This document shows positions 34,256 through 42,979 of a stretch of 64,000 nucleotides of DNA, piece by piece. Source of the DNA: Psychroflexus aestuariivivens (lineage in GTDB: Bacteria; Bacteroidota; Bacteroidia; Flavobacteriales; Flavobacteriaceae); assembly GCF_004010055.1 (NCBI RefSeq), contig NZ_RQVT01000056.1:186001-250000 (forward strand), in the 5' to 3' direction. Position numbers and translations under genes: made by a program. The notes under the pieces were generated by a model. The model ran no database searches. It saw only the letters and a program-made list of their open reading frames with translations, and was not told the DNA's origin. Within the stretch, counting starts at the first letter, position 1; each line of letters begins with the position of its first letter.

Positions 34256-36877
34256 TTAAGCGTCTCGTTTGTTCTTCGGCTTGATCATTCGTTTAATTTC
34301 GTTCAATTTCATTAGCGCTTCAACTGGCGTAAGCGTATCAATATCCAAATCTAAAATTTCTTCTTTAATATTTTCTAACAAAGGATCATCCAGATTGAAA
34401 AAACTAAGTTGCGGTTCAATTTGAGCCGCCTGTGCGACTTGATTGGCATCGTCATTTTCACGGTAAGATTCCAATTTTTTCAATATTTTATTGGCACGTT
34501 GAATCACATATTGTGGCATGCCTGCCATTTTAGCAACATGAATCCCAAAACTGTGTTCACTACCGCCAGGCACAAGTTTTCGAAGAAATAGAACTTTGTC
34601 TTTCAACTCTTTGACAGATACATTGTAGTTTTTAATACGGTCAAACTCTTTGGACATTTCATTCAGTTCGTGGTAATGCGTCGCAAAAAGTGTGAGTGCT
34701 TTTGAAGGATGTTCGTGAATATATTCCGTGATTGCCCAAGCGATAGAAATCCCGTCGTATGTACTGGTACCACGCCCAATTTCATCAAGCAAAATCAGAC
34801 TGCGTTCAGAAATATTATTTAAAATACTGGCAGTTTCATTCATTTCTACCATAAATGTAGATTCTCCCATAGAAATGTTATCGCTCGCCCCTACTCTGGT
34901 GAAAATTTTATCAACCAAACCGATTTCAGCTTCATCTGCTGGAACAAAACATCCGATTTGACTTAACAAAACAATCAATGCGGTTTGTCTTAAAATAGCA
35001 GATTTACCACTCATATTTGGCCCAGTAATCATGATAATTTGATTGGTTTCTTTGTCGAGATGCACGTCATTACTGATATAAACATCTTCAGCTTTCAGTT
35101 GAGTTTCGATCACTGGGTGACGACCAGCTTTGATACTCAGATCGAAATGATCTGAAATTTGTGGGCGGTGATAATTGTTGGACAAGGCTAAAGCTGCAAA
35201 ACCACACAAACAATCTATTTTTGCAATTTGTGTCGCATTTTGCTGAATGACCCGAATATAATCTTGCGACCAATGCACCAAATCATTGAAAAGTTTTTGT
35301 TCTAGAACTGAAATTTTCTCTTCAGCATTCAGTATTTTTTCTTCCAGAATTTTTAAATCTTCCGTAATGTAACGCTCGGCGTTGACCAAAGTTTGTTTTC
35401 TTGTCCACGAGTCAGGCACTTTGTCTTTATGCGTATTTCTGACTTCAATATAATAGCCGTAAACATTGTTGCTCCCAATTTTCAAACTTGGAATTTTGGT
35501 TTCTTCAGAAGCTTTTTGAAGCAATTCATCTAAGTAATCGTGTCCAGAAAACGCCATTTTTCGATAAGAATCCAATTCGTCAGAAAAACCGTCTCGGATG
35601 GCGTTGCCTTTGGCAATATTGACAGGCGCGTCTTCATGCAAAGCTTTTTTGATTTTGTCACGAAAAAGCACGCATGGATTGATGTGGTCTGCAATGGTTT
35701 GCAAAGTTTCGTGTTTGGATTTCTGAAGTAAATCGATTATTACATCCAGCGCATCCAATGAATTTTTGAGCGTCACCAATTCTCTAGGCGTAATTTTCAG
35801 GGTGGCGATTTTCGAAATCAGGCGTTCGATATCTGAAATTTGTTTCAACTGTTGAACGATTCCTTGTTGAATTTCATAATTCGATTTCAAAAAAGCCACG
35901 CTATCAAGACGCTGATTGATTTTGAAAATATTCTTCAAAGGCAAAGCCAACCAACGTTTCAGCATTCGGCTGCCCATCGCCGAAGATGTCTTGTCAATTA
36001 CGTCTATCAAAGTGACGGCATTGGCTGAATTGGATTGGTAAAGTTCTAAATTACGAATAGTGAATTTATCCATCCACACAAAATCCTCTTTGACGATCCG
36101 AGAAATTTTATTGATATGCTGTAGTTGGTTGTGATTGGTTTCCGACAAATAATGAAGAATAGCTCCAGAAGCGATAATTCCTTCGTTGAATTCTTCAATA
36201 CCAAAACCTTTCATAGAGGTGGTTTTGAAATGAGAATTGAGCGCATCAATTCCAAAATCGAATGTATAAACCCAATCTTCAAGATAAAATAAGTTGTAGT
36301 TTTCAGTAAAGCTAGCACTGAATTCGGTTTTATGTTTTTTGGAAATTAAAACTTCACTAGGGTTAAAATTCTGCAGAAGTTTATCTATATCTTCTAAAGT
36401 GCCTTCCGAAGTCAGAAATTCTCCAGTCGAAACATCGAGAAATGCGATGCCAAGTCTTTTCTTTTTTCCGATAAAAATGGACGCTAAAAAGTTATTTGAT
36501 TTGCTATTAAGCACTTCATCATTCAGAGCGACTCCTGGCGTAACCAATTCTGTGACGCCACGTTTCACTATATTCTTTGTCGCTTTTGGATCTTCTAGTT
36601 GGTCGCAAATTGCAACGCGTTCTCCGGCTTTAACGAGTTTTGGCAAATAAGTATTGAGAGAATGGTGTGGAAATCCTGCCAATTCTGTTCGCTCACTTCC
36701 ATTGTTTCTATTGGTCAAAACAATATTGAGTATTCTAGAAGCTTTGACGGCATCTTCACCAAATGTTTCATAAAAATCACCAACTCTGAACAATAACATG
36801 GCATCAGGATGTTTCTCCTTGATAGCGTTGTATTGCTTCATTAGCGGTGTGACTTTATCACTTTTATTTTTAGCCAA
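34256..36877 (-). CDS. mutS: DNA mismatch repair protein MutS
   Basis: An 873-residue mismatch-recognition ATPase. The N-terminal mismatch-binding domain contains LLFRVGDFYETFGEDA with the Phe-x-Glu wedge. The connector, lever and clamp domains follow. The ATPase has Walker A GPNMSGKS at residues 619-626, DEIGRGTSTYDG (Walker B), and ATHYHEL. The last 40 residues include the LSFF segment typical of the C-terminal region. Full length compared with the family. It stands 6 bases from the convergent hemW stop. Confidence 0.97.
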   Translation of the reverse strand: MAKNKSDKVTPLMKQYNAIKEKHPDAMLLFRVGDFYETFGEDAVKASRILNIVLTNRNNGSERTELAGFPHHSLNTYLPKLVKAGERVAICDQLEDPKATKNIVKRGVTELVTPGVALNDEVLNSKSNNFLASIFIGKKKRLGIAFLDVSTGEFLTSEGTLEDIDKLLQNFNPSEVLISKKHKTEFSASFTENYNLFYLEDWVYTFDFGIDALNSHFKTTSMKGFGIEEFNEGIIASGAILHYLSETNHNQLQHINKISRIVKEDFVWMDKFTIRNLELYQSNSANAVTLIDVIDKTSSAMGSRMLKRWLALPLKNIFKINQRLDSVAFLKSNYEIQQGIVQQLKQISDIERLISKIATLKITPRELVTLKNSLDALDVIIDLLQKSKHETLQTIADHINPCVLFRDKIKKALHEDAPVNIAKGNAIRDGFSDELDSYRKMAFSGHDYLDELLQKASEETKIPSLKIGSNNVYGYYIEVRNTHKDKVPDSWTRKQTLVNAERYITEDLKILEEKILNAEEKISVLEQKLFNDLVHWSQDYIRVIQQNATQIAKIDCLCGFAALALSNNYHRPQISDHFDLSIKAGRHPVIETQLKAEDVYISNDVHLDKETNQIIMITGPNMSGKSAILRQTALIVLLSQIGCFVPADEAEIGLVDKIFTRVGASDNISMGESTFMVEMNETASILNNISERSLILLDEIGRGTSTYDGISIAWAITEYIHEHPSKALTLFATHYHELNEMSKEFDRIKNYNVSVKELKDKVLFLRKLVPGGSEHSFGIHVAKMAGMPQYVIQRANKILKKLESYRENDDANQVAQAAQIEPQLSFFNLDDPLLENIKEEILDLDIDTLTPVEALMKLNEIKRMIKPKNKRDA

Positions 36878-36896
36878 AATAAATTATTTTAAGGGG

Positions 36897-36904
36897 CAAA
36901 AATA
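36897..36904 (-). promoter_or_regulatory. Promoter -7 element for mutS (TATTTTTG)
   Basis: TAnnTTTG match 19 bases before the mutS start. Confidence 0.48.
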
Positions 36905-36943
36905 GCAAAAGGAAAATTCTTAGGATATTATTTATTCAAAACA

Positions 36944-36979
36944 AAAATCCATCTCAAATTATACTTTGAGATGGATTTT
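36944..36979 (-). terminator. Intrinsic terminator downstream of the DUF2383 gene
   Basis: AAAATCCATCTCAAA pairs perfectly with TTTGAGATGGATTTT (15 bp, 6-base loop), followed by TTTGTTTT on the - strand. Confidence 0.85.
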
Positions 36980-37010
36980 AAATATTTAAAATATAATTAA
37001 ATATGGAAAA

Positions 37011-37457
37011 TTAGATGAAGTCTTCAACTGTTTTTACCATATCTAATGCTGATTGAACACTATCACGTTGTTTCTCAAGCACTTTTTTGGTTGAAGGCGT
37101 GAGGTCTGCATTTTGAATAATTTTATTGTAATCTTCAAGCGCCGCTTTCTCACCTCTTATGGCTTCTTGTAGGATTGCATCATCACTGTTGCTTGAAAAA
37201 GTAGATTTTAGATTCATCCAAGCGCGGTGAGCTTCTCCTTTCCAACTTGTTCCTTTATCAGGCTCTTCACCATAAGATTTTATTTCGTCTTTGAGTTCAT
37301 GACCAAAATCATATCTATCGGTTGCTCTTTCCTTGAAAAAATTTTTAAGATTTGAATTTTTGACATTTTCTTTGGCTGCTATATAACCAGCTTCAGCATC
37401 GTAATTTTTCTCAAGTAATTCGTTTAACTTATTTGAAATTTCTTTTGTATACTTCAT
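37011..37457 (-). CDS. PA2169-type four-helix-bundle protein (DUF2383, ferritin-like)
   Basis: A 148-residue soluble all-helical protein. The DUF2383 pattern is visible: LNELLEKNYDAEAGYIAAKENVKN, then FKERATDRYDFGHELKDEI, a GEAHRAWMNLKSTF segment and RGEKAALEDYNKII. These proteins adopt a ferritin-like bundle; glutamate and histidine residues are at positions compatible with a di-metal site. They are usually stress-induced, with unproven function. Own promoter and terminator. Confidence 0.88.
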   Translation of the reverse strand: MKYTKEISNKLNELLEKNYDAEAGYIAAKENVKNSNLKNFFKERATDRYDFGHELKDEIKSYGEEPDKGTSWKGEAHRAWMNLKSTFSSNSDDAILQEAIRGEKAALEDYNKIIQNADLTPSTKKVLEKQRDSVQSALDMVKTVEDFI

Positions 37458-37931
37458 ATCTTATTTTTTATTTCAAATTAAGAACGAACATTACATTTAC
37501 AATAACTAAATAGTAGTTTAACACATTTATTAATAATATATTAGCACTACATTAACTAATTCAGGAATAATTTAATATTCTAAAAAGATCAGCGTAAAAA
37601 ATAAAAGCGTTTTTGTGATTGTTGAAGTTTTTCTATTCCAAATATGAAATAATTTAAATGAAAATTCACCCTTGAAGAAAATTACAGTTATGCTTATTTT
37701 TCAAAGGGTTTATTGAAGTATGAAGCCAAGATAGTCTCAATATTATATTCCTATTTTCAACATTCAGATATAATTCATTCTCCAACTATGCTGAATAATA
37801 TTGAAAACCTGTAACTCATAAAATTGTAACTAAAACATTTTTATATATCTAAAACAGGTACGTTGACGTGCTAAAGGAAAAAGTTGACTTTTGGATAAAT
37901 CTGGATAAATGCTAGTAAAGTAAAAATGATT
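37458..37931. other. Intergenic region of about 470 bases without a recognisable gene
   Basis: Very AT-rich DNA between the DUF2383 start and the tRNA-Asn terminator. It must contain the DUF2383 promoter near its left end. One weak imperfect hairpin is seen around 37669-37717 (CCCTT / AAGGG ends) without a T-run. No frame longer than about 25 codons has any supporting signal. Confidence 0.55.
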
Positions 37932-37967
37932 AAAAAAAGCCCAGTACGTGTGTACTAGGCTTTTTTT
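37932..37967 (-). terminator. Terminator of tRNA-Asn
   Basis: On the - strand AAAAAAAGCC, a mismatch, then GTACA-type pairing (AGTAC/GTACT) and GGCTTTTTTT form a hairpin with a T-run immediately after the tRNA 3' end. Confidence 0.82.
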
Positions 37968-37968
37968 G

Positions 37969-38042
37969 CTCCCCCTCAAGGACTCGAACCTTGGACCCTC
38001 TGATTAACAGTCAGATGCTCTAACCAACTGAGCTAAGGAGGA
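37969..38042 (-). tRNA. tRNA-Asn (anticodon GTT)
   Basis: A 74-base cloverleaf on the - strand: acceptor stem TCCTCCT/AGGGGGA, discriminator G, D arm with AGTTGGTTAGAGC, anticodon loop CTGTTAA with GTT, T loop TTCGAGT. CCA is not encoded. Confidence 0.96.
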
Positions 38043-38135
38043 ATATTTTCGTAAAACTTATTCCGTTTTGCGGATGCAAATATAAAACCAATTTTTAGTT
38101 ACACAAAACATTTTACATGAAAAATAAAATATTTT

Positions 38136-39500
38136 TTATCCACCAGTCAGCCAACGATACACATCATTACCATTAGCAAACAAAACCAAGGCTATAAGTA
38201 TAAAGAAACCAATCATTTGGGCGTATTCCATTACTTTTTCATTTGGTTTTCTTCCAGAAATCATTTCGTATAACAAGAACATGACGTGGCCACCATCTAA
38301 AGCAGGAATCGGTAAAATATTCATAAATGCTAAAATAATAGAGATAAATGCTGTCGTTGACCAAAACGCTTGCCAATCCCACGCATCTGGAAATAAACTT
38401 CCAATAGCGCCAAAACCTCCTACTTGTGTCGCGCCTTTTTCGGTGAACACATATTTAAATTGAGCTACATAATCGTGCAAAGTCCAATACGCATAATCGA
38501 AACCAGCAGAGATACTTTCTCCTAAGGTATAGGTTTTTGTTTTAATATCTGAAGATGTTAAAGACTTCACATAAACACCAACCATTCCCTCATCTGTTGT
38601 AGTTACGCTAACTTCTTGCATACCTTCTGTATTGAGCTCTCTATTTAAAGCTTTATTTTCTGACACAGAATTCACATAACCAATACGAATATTTTCACCT
38701 TTATTCGCCTCGACCATTTCTGTAAATTCATGCCAATATTCAACTTTATTTCCGTTGACAGAAGTGATTAAATCTCCCTTTTTTAAACCAGCTTTCATGG
38801 CTGGTGTATCTGGTTTCACACTATCGATTAAAGGTTTTCTTACTGGTGAAAAGGATTGCATCTCACCCGCTTGAAAAAGCTTTTGACCGATATCTTCTGG
38901 CAATTCAATCACCTCAACACTACCATCAGGATGCTTCACTTCAACAGTTTCTACACTTCTTAATAGTAAAAACTTATTAATATCAATCTGGCTATCTAAA
39001 GGTTTCTGATTCACATTTAGAATCTTATCTCCATTCTGAAACCCATAATCTTGCATTATTTCATTTGTAGCGAGTCCGTCATCAAAAACTGAAGGATCTA
39101 TATAATCTTCACCCCAAACAAAAAGCACCATCATATAAATGAAAAAACCAAGTACAATATTGACTGTCACGCCACCAATCATAATAATCAATCGTTGCCA
39201 TGTCGGTTTACTCCTAAATTCCCATGGTTCTGCGGGTTTTGCCATTTGCTCTTTATCCATACTTTCATCGATCATTCCAGATATTTTCACATAACCGCCG
39301 AGTGGTAACCAACCTATTCCATAGACAGTATCGCCTATTTTCTTTTTGAAAAGTGAAAATTTCACATCAAAAAATAAGTAGAATTTTTCAACACGAGTTT
39401 TGAATAATTTCGCAGGGATAAAATGTCCTAATTCGTGAAGGACAATCAATATAGACAAACTCAAAATGAGCTGAATGGCTTTAATAAGAAATGGATCCAT
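38136..39500 (-). CDS. rseP: Site-2 intramembrane zinc protease RseP
   Basis: A 454-residue inner-membrane metalloprotease that cuts anti-sigma factors and leftover signal peptides within the membrane. Zinc ligands are seen in HELGH at residues 22-26 (first helix) and in LDGGH (Asp402). About residues 195-260 form a PDZ domain (VKPDTPAMKAGLKKGDLITSVNG). The second half has the conserved NILPIPALDGGH. Four membrane helices match the family. A substrate anti-sigma factor is encoded at 44621, but whether RseP cuts it is unknown. Confidence 0.95.
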   Translation of the reverse strand: MDPFLIKAIQLILSLSILIVLHELGHFIPAKLFKTRVEKFYLFFDVKFSLFKKKIGDTVYGIGWLPLGGYVKISGMIDESMDKEQMAKPAEPWEFRSKPTWQRLIIMIGGVTVNIVLGFFIYMMVLFVWGEDYIDPSVFDDGLATNEIMQDYGFQNGDKILNVNQKPLDSQIDINKFLLLRSVETVEVKHPDGSVEVIELPEDIGQKLFQAGEMQSFSPVRKPLIDSVKPDTPAMKAGLKKGDLITSVNGNKVEYWHEFTEMVEANKGENIRIGYVNSVSENKALNRELNTEGMQEVSVTTTDEGMVGVYVKSLTSSDIKTKTYTLGESISAGFDYAYWTLHDYVAQFKYVFTEKGATQVGGFGAIGSLFPDAWDWQAFWSTTAFISIILAFMNILPIPALDGGHVMFLLYEMISGRKPNEKVMEYAQMIGFFILIALVLFANGNDVYRWLTGG

Positions 39501-39629
39501 TAATTTAAAATTTTTTCAAGGTGCAAAAGTAAACTTTTAATATGGTATAGAAAATTTTTCATCGGCATTCCATTTGGCTCTTAACATATTATTGTAACAG
39601 TCGTTAGGCTTATTTCAGCAAAATCGGTT

Positions 39630-39637
39630 TAATTTTG
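39630..39637 (+). promoter_or_regulatory. Promoter -7 element for the SCO1-like gene (TAATTTTG)
   Basis: TAnnTTTG match 16 bases before the ATG at 39654. Confidence 0.48.
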
Positions 39638-39653
39638 TAAAAAAGTTTTTTAC

Positions 39654-40331
39654 ATGCTGAAGTTTTTCGCCAAATACAAGTTTTTTGCAGTGGTCATGCT
39701 CATTCTATCTGCGATTATCATCACCTTGATTTATCAACAACTGAAACCAACACCTAAACTTCCGGTATATCAACCTAGCATGGTTACAGCAGATTTGGTG
39801 GACACCACCATTCAATACGTTAGGAAATATCATAAAATTGGTGATTTCAAATTGATAAACCAAAATGGTGACACAATTACTCAAGCAGATTTTAAAGATA
39901 AAATTTACGTTGCTGACTTCTTTTTCACCACTTGTCAAAGCATTTGCATAGACATGGCGAAAAGCATGCAAACTTTGCAAAAAGAGTTCAAAAATGATGA
40001 TGAAATCAAACTCCTATCCCACTCTGTTACACCAAAAATAGATAATGTGAAACAGCTCAAAAAATACGCTGAAGAAAAAGGTGTAATCGATGAAAAGTGG
40101 CAATTGGCAACTGGCGATAAAAAGCAAATTTATAGACTTGCCAGAAAAGAATACTTAGCCTCCAAAACCGAGGGCGATGGTGGGCCGTATGATTTGGTAC
40201 ACACGGAAAATTTTGTTTTAGTGGACAAAGAAAGACGCATCCGTGGGTTCTACGATGGCACCAATCCTGAAGAGATCGAACAACTTATCGATGATATTGC
40301 TATCTTGAAACTTGAATATGAAAAGCCTTGA
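39654..40331 (+). CDS. SCO1/SenC family protein (copper chaperone or thiol reductase)
   Basis: A 225-residue protein with one N-terminal membrane anchor (residues 8-27) and a thioredoxin-like SCO domain outside the cytoplasm. The copper ligands are complete: CxxxC at Cys94 and Cys98 (TTCQSIC) and His183 in LVHTENFVLVDK. SCO proteins assemble the CuA centre of cytochrome oxidase. Family members usually read C-P-x-x-C; here the position after the first Cys is Gln. Monocistronic. Confidence 0.92.
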   Translation: MLKFFAKYKFFAVVMLILSAIIITLIYQQLKPTPKLPVYQPSMVTADLVDTTIQYVRKYHKIGDFKLINQNGDTITQADFKDKIYVADFFFTTCQSICIDMAKSMQTLQKEFKNDDEIKLLSHSVTPKIDNVKQLKKYAEEKGVIDEKWQLATGDKKQIYRLARKEYLASKTEGDGGPYDLVHTENFVLVDKERRIRGFYDGTNPEEIEQLIDDIAILKLEYEKP

Positions 40332-40416
40332 TTCTAAAATTTTTAATCATCATATTTGAAGATTGGTTATATATTTTTTTTATAAATTTGAAATGATTTA
40401 ACTACAATTCAGCATT

Positions 40417-40932
40417 ATGAAAACTTTACTATTTATAATCACTTTCCTAATATTTTCCAATCCAAATAGTTTTATTGAAGAAGCTAATCAAATTAAACTT
40501 AAATCAATTGAAATTGCAACAAAAAATAAGGATGGCAGTTATGAAATGAATGAAAACATTCAAAATTTGATAGAAAGCGCTGAAAAATTTTTAAATTTTG
40601 AAATTGATAATATTGAAATCATTCAAGATCAAGTTGAAGATTCAAAAGAAAATTACATTTTTTTATTGCTTACAAGCGAAGATAATGGCTGGAAATTAGC
40701 CACCCGAATTTTCGAAAAGAATCAAAAAGTTTATCCAGGAACTGAACAATTTCCGATTCAAAATTTGGAAAATATGTGGTTAGCACCAAACGCTGTTGTT
40801 TGCCACGGCTGTATAAATGGTTGTAATCCGAAATTGTATAAGTTTGAAAGTCAGTTGAGCTGGTTTTGTACTAATTCTGAAACTAAAAATGAGTGCTTAA
40901 AATCTGAGGCTGCAAAGCTTCAAGCGGATTGA
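40417..40932 (+). CDS. Exported Cys-rich hypothetical protein
   Basis: A 171-residue protein with a signal peptide (MKTLLFIITFLIFSNPNS). I do not recognise the family. The mature part has a mixed helical stretch (residues 25-70) and a C-terminal cysteine cluster: Cys129, Cys132 and Cys136 in CHGCINGC, plus Cys151 and Cys160. The CxxCxxxC spacing with His130 could bind a metal or form disulfides. It follows the SCO1-like gene by 85 bases on the same strand; a copper-related role is a guess from this neighbour only. Confidence 0.68.
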   Translation: MKTLLFIITFLIFSNPNSFIEEANQIKLKSIEIATKNKDGSYEMNENIQNLIESAEKFLNFEIDNIEIIQDQVEDSKENYIFLLLTSEDNGWKLATRIFEKNQKVYPGTEQFPIQNLENMWLAPNAVVCHGCINGCNPKLYKFESQLSWFCTNSETKNECLKSEAAKLQAD

Positions 40933-40952
40933 AAATTTGATATTCGATTTAT

Positions 40953-41855
40953 TTAAAATAATTTCTTAATTAAGACATCAATATCAATTAAAACAATACT
41001 AAAAACACCTAATAGAATAATGAATTTCAACAAATTGTGAAGTAACAAATAGTGTAGCTTTTGCGCTGAACGCCACAATTGCCAAAGGAAGACAATAAGT
41101 AAAACGACACAAAGTAAAAAATAATAATCCATATAACCAGAATCGAATTTTGTCACCAATACCAAAGCCGGAACAATGGTAGATATGACCAAAATCGAAA
41201 TTAATTTTTTTGTAAATTTCACGTTGTATTTAACAGGTATAGTCTGATAATTTTGAGTAAAATCACCTTTAAGATTCTCCAAATCTTTCACCAATTCACG
41301 GATAAGAACCACCAAAAACAAAAATAAAGCGTGAACAAAAATCACCAATTCGAAATTTCTGTAATACACAAAAATTACAAAGAATGGCATAATAGCAAGC
41401 AAGCCTGCAGACAAGGTGCCCAAAAAAGCATATTTTTTTAATTTATGTGAATAAAACCAAAGTGAAAAAATATAAAAAGAAAAAAACAAAACCGCCTTAA
41501 AACCGACATAGCTTGCGATAATCACAGACAAGAAATTCAACAGGAAATAAACGCCAAGTTTAGTCTGTTGACTTACATAATTATCAAGCAAAGTTTTGCG
41601 TGGCCGATTTATTAAATCTTTTTCAGAATCGTAAAAATTATTAATCAGGTATCCAGAGGCAATAGCTAATGAAGTTGAAATGACAATCAAAAACAAATTA
41701 ACATCCAAAACCACATCAGAAATAGGCAAATGATGAGCCATTATGAAAATCGACGTAAGGTATTGAGCTATTACAATAACCAATATATTGTACCCGCGAA
41801 TAACCGAGAACAAACTCAAAAACTTGAGCCACAGATATCTGTTCTCTCTAGACAT
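40953..41855 (-). CDS. UbiA-type prenyltransferase, geranylgeranylglycerol-phosphate geranylgeranyltransferase-like
   Basis: A 300-residue polytopic membrane prenyltransferase with about eight helices. The first Asp-rich motif is NxxxDxxxD at Asn72, Asp76 and Asp80 (INNFYDSEKDLINRPRK). The second is LIRELVKDLENLKGDF. It lies 10 bases after the mevalonate kinase gene and forms an isoprenoid operon with the decarboxylase upstream. Homologues in flavobacteria are annotated as digeranylgeranylglyceryl phosphate synthase-like, the enzyme that attaches the second isoprenoid chain in archaeal ether lipids; menaquinone prenylation is the other possibility. Confidence 0.85.
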   Translation of the reverse strand: MSRENRYLWLKFLSLFSVIRGYNILVIVIAQYLTSIFIMAHHLPISDVVLDVNLFLIVISTSLAIASGYLINNFYDSEKDLINRPRKTLLDNYVSQQTKLGVYFLLNFLSVIIASYVGFKAVLFFSFYIFSLWFYSHKLKKYAFLGTLSAGLLAIMPFFVIFVYYRNFELVIFVHALFLFLVVLIRELVKDLENLKGDFTQNYQTIPVKYNVKFTKKLISILVISTIVPALVLVTKFDSGYMDYYFLLCVVLLIVFLWQLWRSAQKLHYLLLHNLLKFIILLGVFSIVLIDIDVLIKKLF

Positions 41856-41865
41856 GTAATGAAAT

Positions 41866-42804
41866 TTAGAAGGTGTAAACGACTTCTAGTTTGTAATCTT
41901 TTAAAGCTTTTTTGGCCTGTTCTAAATTTTCAGTAAACCCAAGAATATAACCTCCTCCACCTGAGCCACAAAGCTTTAAATAATAATCATTGGTTTCAAT
42001 TCCTTTTTTCCAAAGTTTATGAAATTGTTTTGGTATCATAGGTTTGAAATGATCCAAAACCACGTTGGACAAATGTTTGATATTACCAAAAAGTGTTTTG
42101 AAATCTCCTTCCAAAAAGTTCTCTACACAAGCATCTGTATGTTTTACAAACTTATCTTTAATAATATTTCTAAAACCTTCCTGCTTCATATTATCCATAA
42201 AAATTTTTACCATTGGTGCAGTTTCGCCAATGATGCCACTATCTAGTAAAAAAACAGCACCTTTACCATGTTTACTTTGCGAAGGAATACCAGCTGGCTC
42301 AATATTGTCTTTAGAATTGATAAGAATTGGCAAACTCAAATAGCTGTTTAATGGATCAAGACCAGATGAACTGCCATGAAAGAAAGATTCCATTTCGGAG
42401 AAAATCGTTTTAAGTTTCAATAATTTTTCTCGCTGTAAATTTTCTAAAACTGTAATTTTATTGAAGGCATATTTATCATAAATCGCTGCTACCAAAGCTC
42501 CGCTACTTCCAACTCCGTAACCTTGCGGAATGCTGCTATCGAAATACATGCCATTTTCTAAATCGGCTTTTAAGCTTTTCAAATCGAAACTGACTAAATC
42601 TTGATGTTTAGACTGAAAACTGCCTAAATAATCAGCAAATCTTTTCAACTCACGGTTGGATTGGATGGCTTTTTCATCGGGAGTTTCATCAACTTTTAAA
42701 GCGCCGTTGTAAAAATTATAAGGAATAGATAAGCCTTTAGAATCTTTGATGATACCATATTCACCAAACAAAAGAATTTTTGAGTAAAACAGAGGTCCTT
42801 TCAT
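41866..42804 (-). CDS. Mevalonate kinase (GHMP kinase family)
   Basis: A 312-residue GHMP kinase. Motif 1 is SKILLFGEYGII near the N terminus, motif 2 is the phosphate-binding loop PQGYGVGSSGA at residues 93-103, and motif 3 is KLCGSGGGGYILGF near the end. Between the decarboxylase and a prenyltransferase, the role is mevalonate to 5-phosphomevalonate in the mevalonate route. Phosphomevalonate kinase is not in this window. Flavobacterial members are shorter than eukaryotic mevalonate kinases. Phosphomevalonate kinase activity cannot be excluded by sequence alone. Confidence 0.85.
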   Translation of the reverse strand: MKGPLFYSKILLFGEYGIIKDSKGLSIPYNFYNGALKVDETPDEKAIQSNRELKRFADYLGSFQSKHQDLVSFDLKSLKADLENGMYFDSSIPQGYGVGSSGALVAAIYDKYAFNKITVLENLQREKLLKLKTIFSEMESFFHGSSSGLDPLNSYLSLPILINSKDNIEPAGIPSQSKHGKGAVFLLDSGIIGETAPMVKIFMDNMKQEGFRNIIKDKFVKHTDACVENFLEGDFKTLFGNIKHLSNVVLDHFKPMIPKQFHKLWKKGIETNDYYLKLCGSGGGGYILGFTENLEQAKKALKDYKLEVVYTF

Positions 42805-42979
42805 AGATATAACTTAAAGCAGATTAGCATTTTTCAATATGCAAAGATTAATCATTTTGGAATGATATTCATTCATTTAAATGAATATTTTTTTCTAGTT
42901 AAATTAAAATTTACCAGTCCATTATATTACAAATTTACAAAATATTGTTTATTTAATTAAACAAAAACATTTAACAAAA

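Noticed and set aside
42865-42888. Inverted repeat ATATTCATT/AATGAATAT followed by T-run between mvaD and the kinase gene
   Set aside because: The T-run is on the + strand while both genes are on the - strand, so it is not their terminator; AT-only arms make chance likely. An operator role cannot be excluded.
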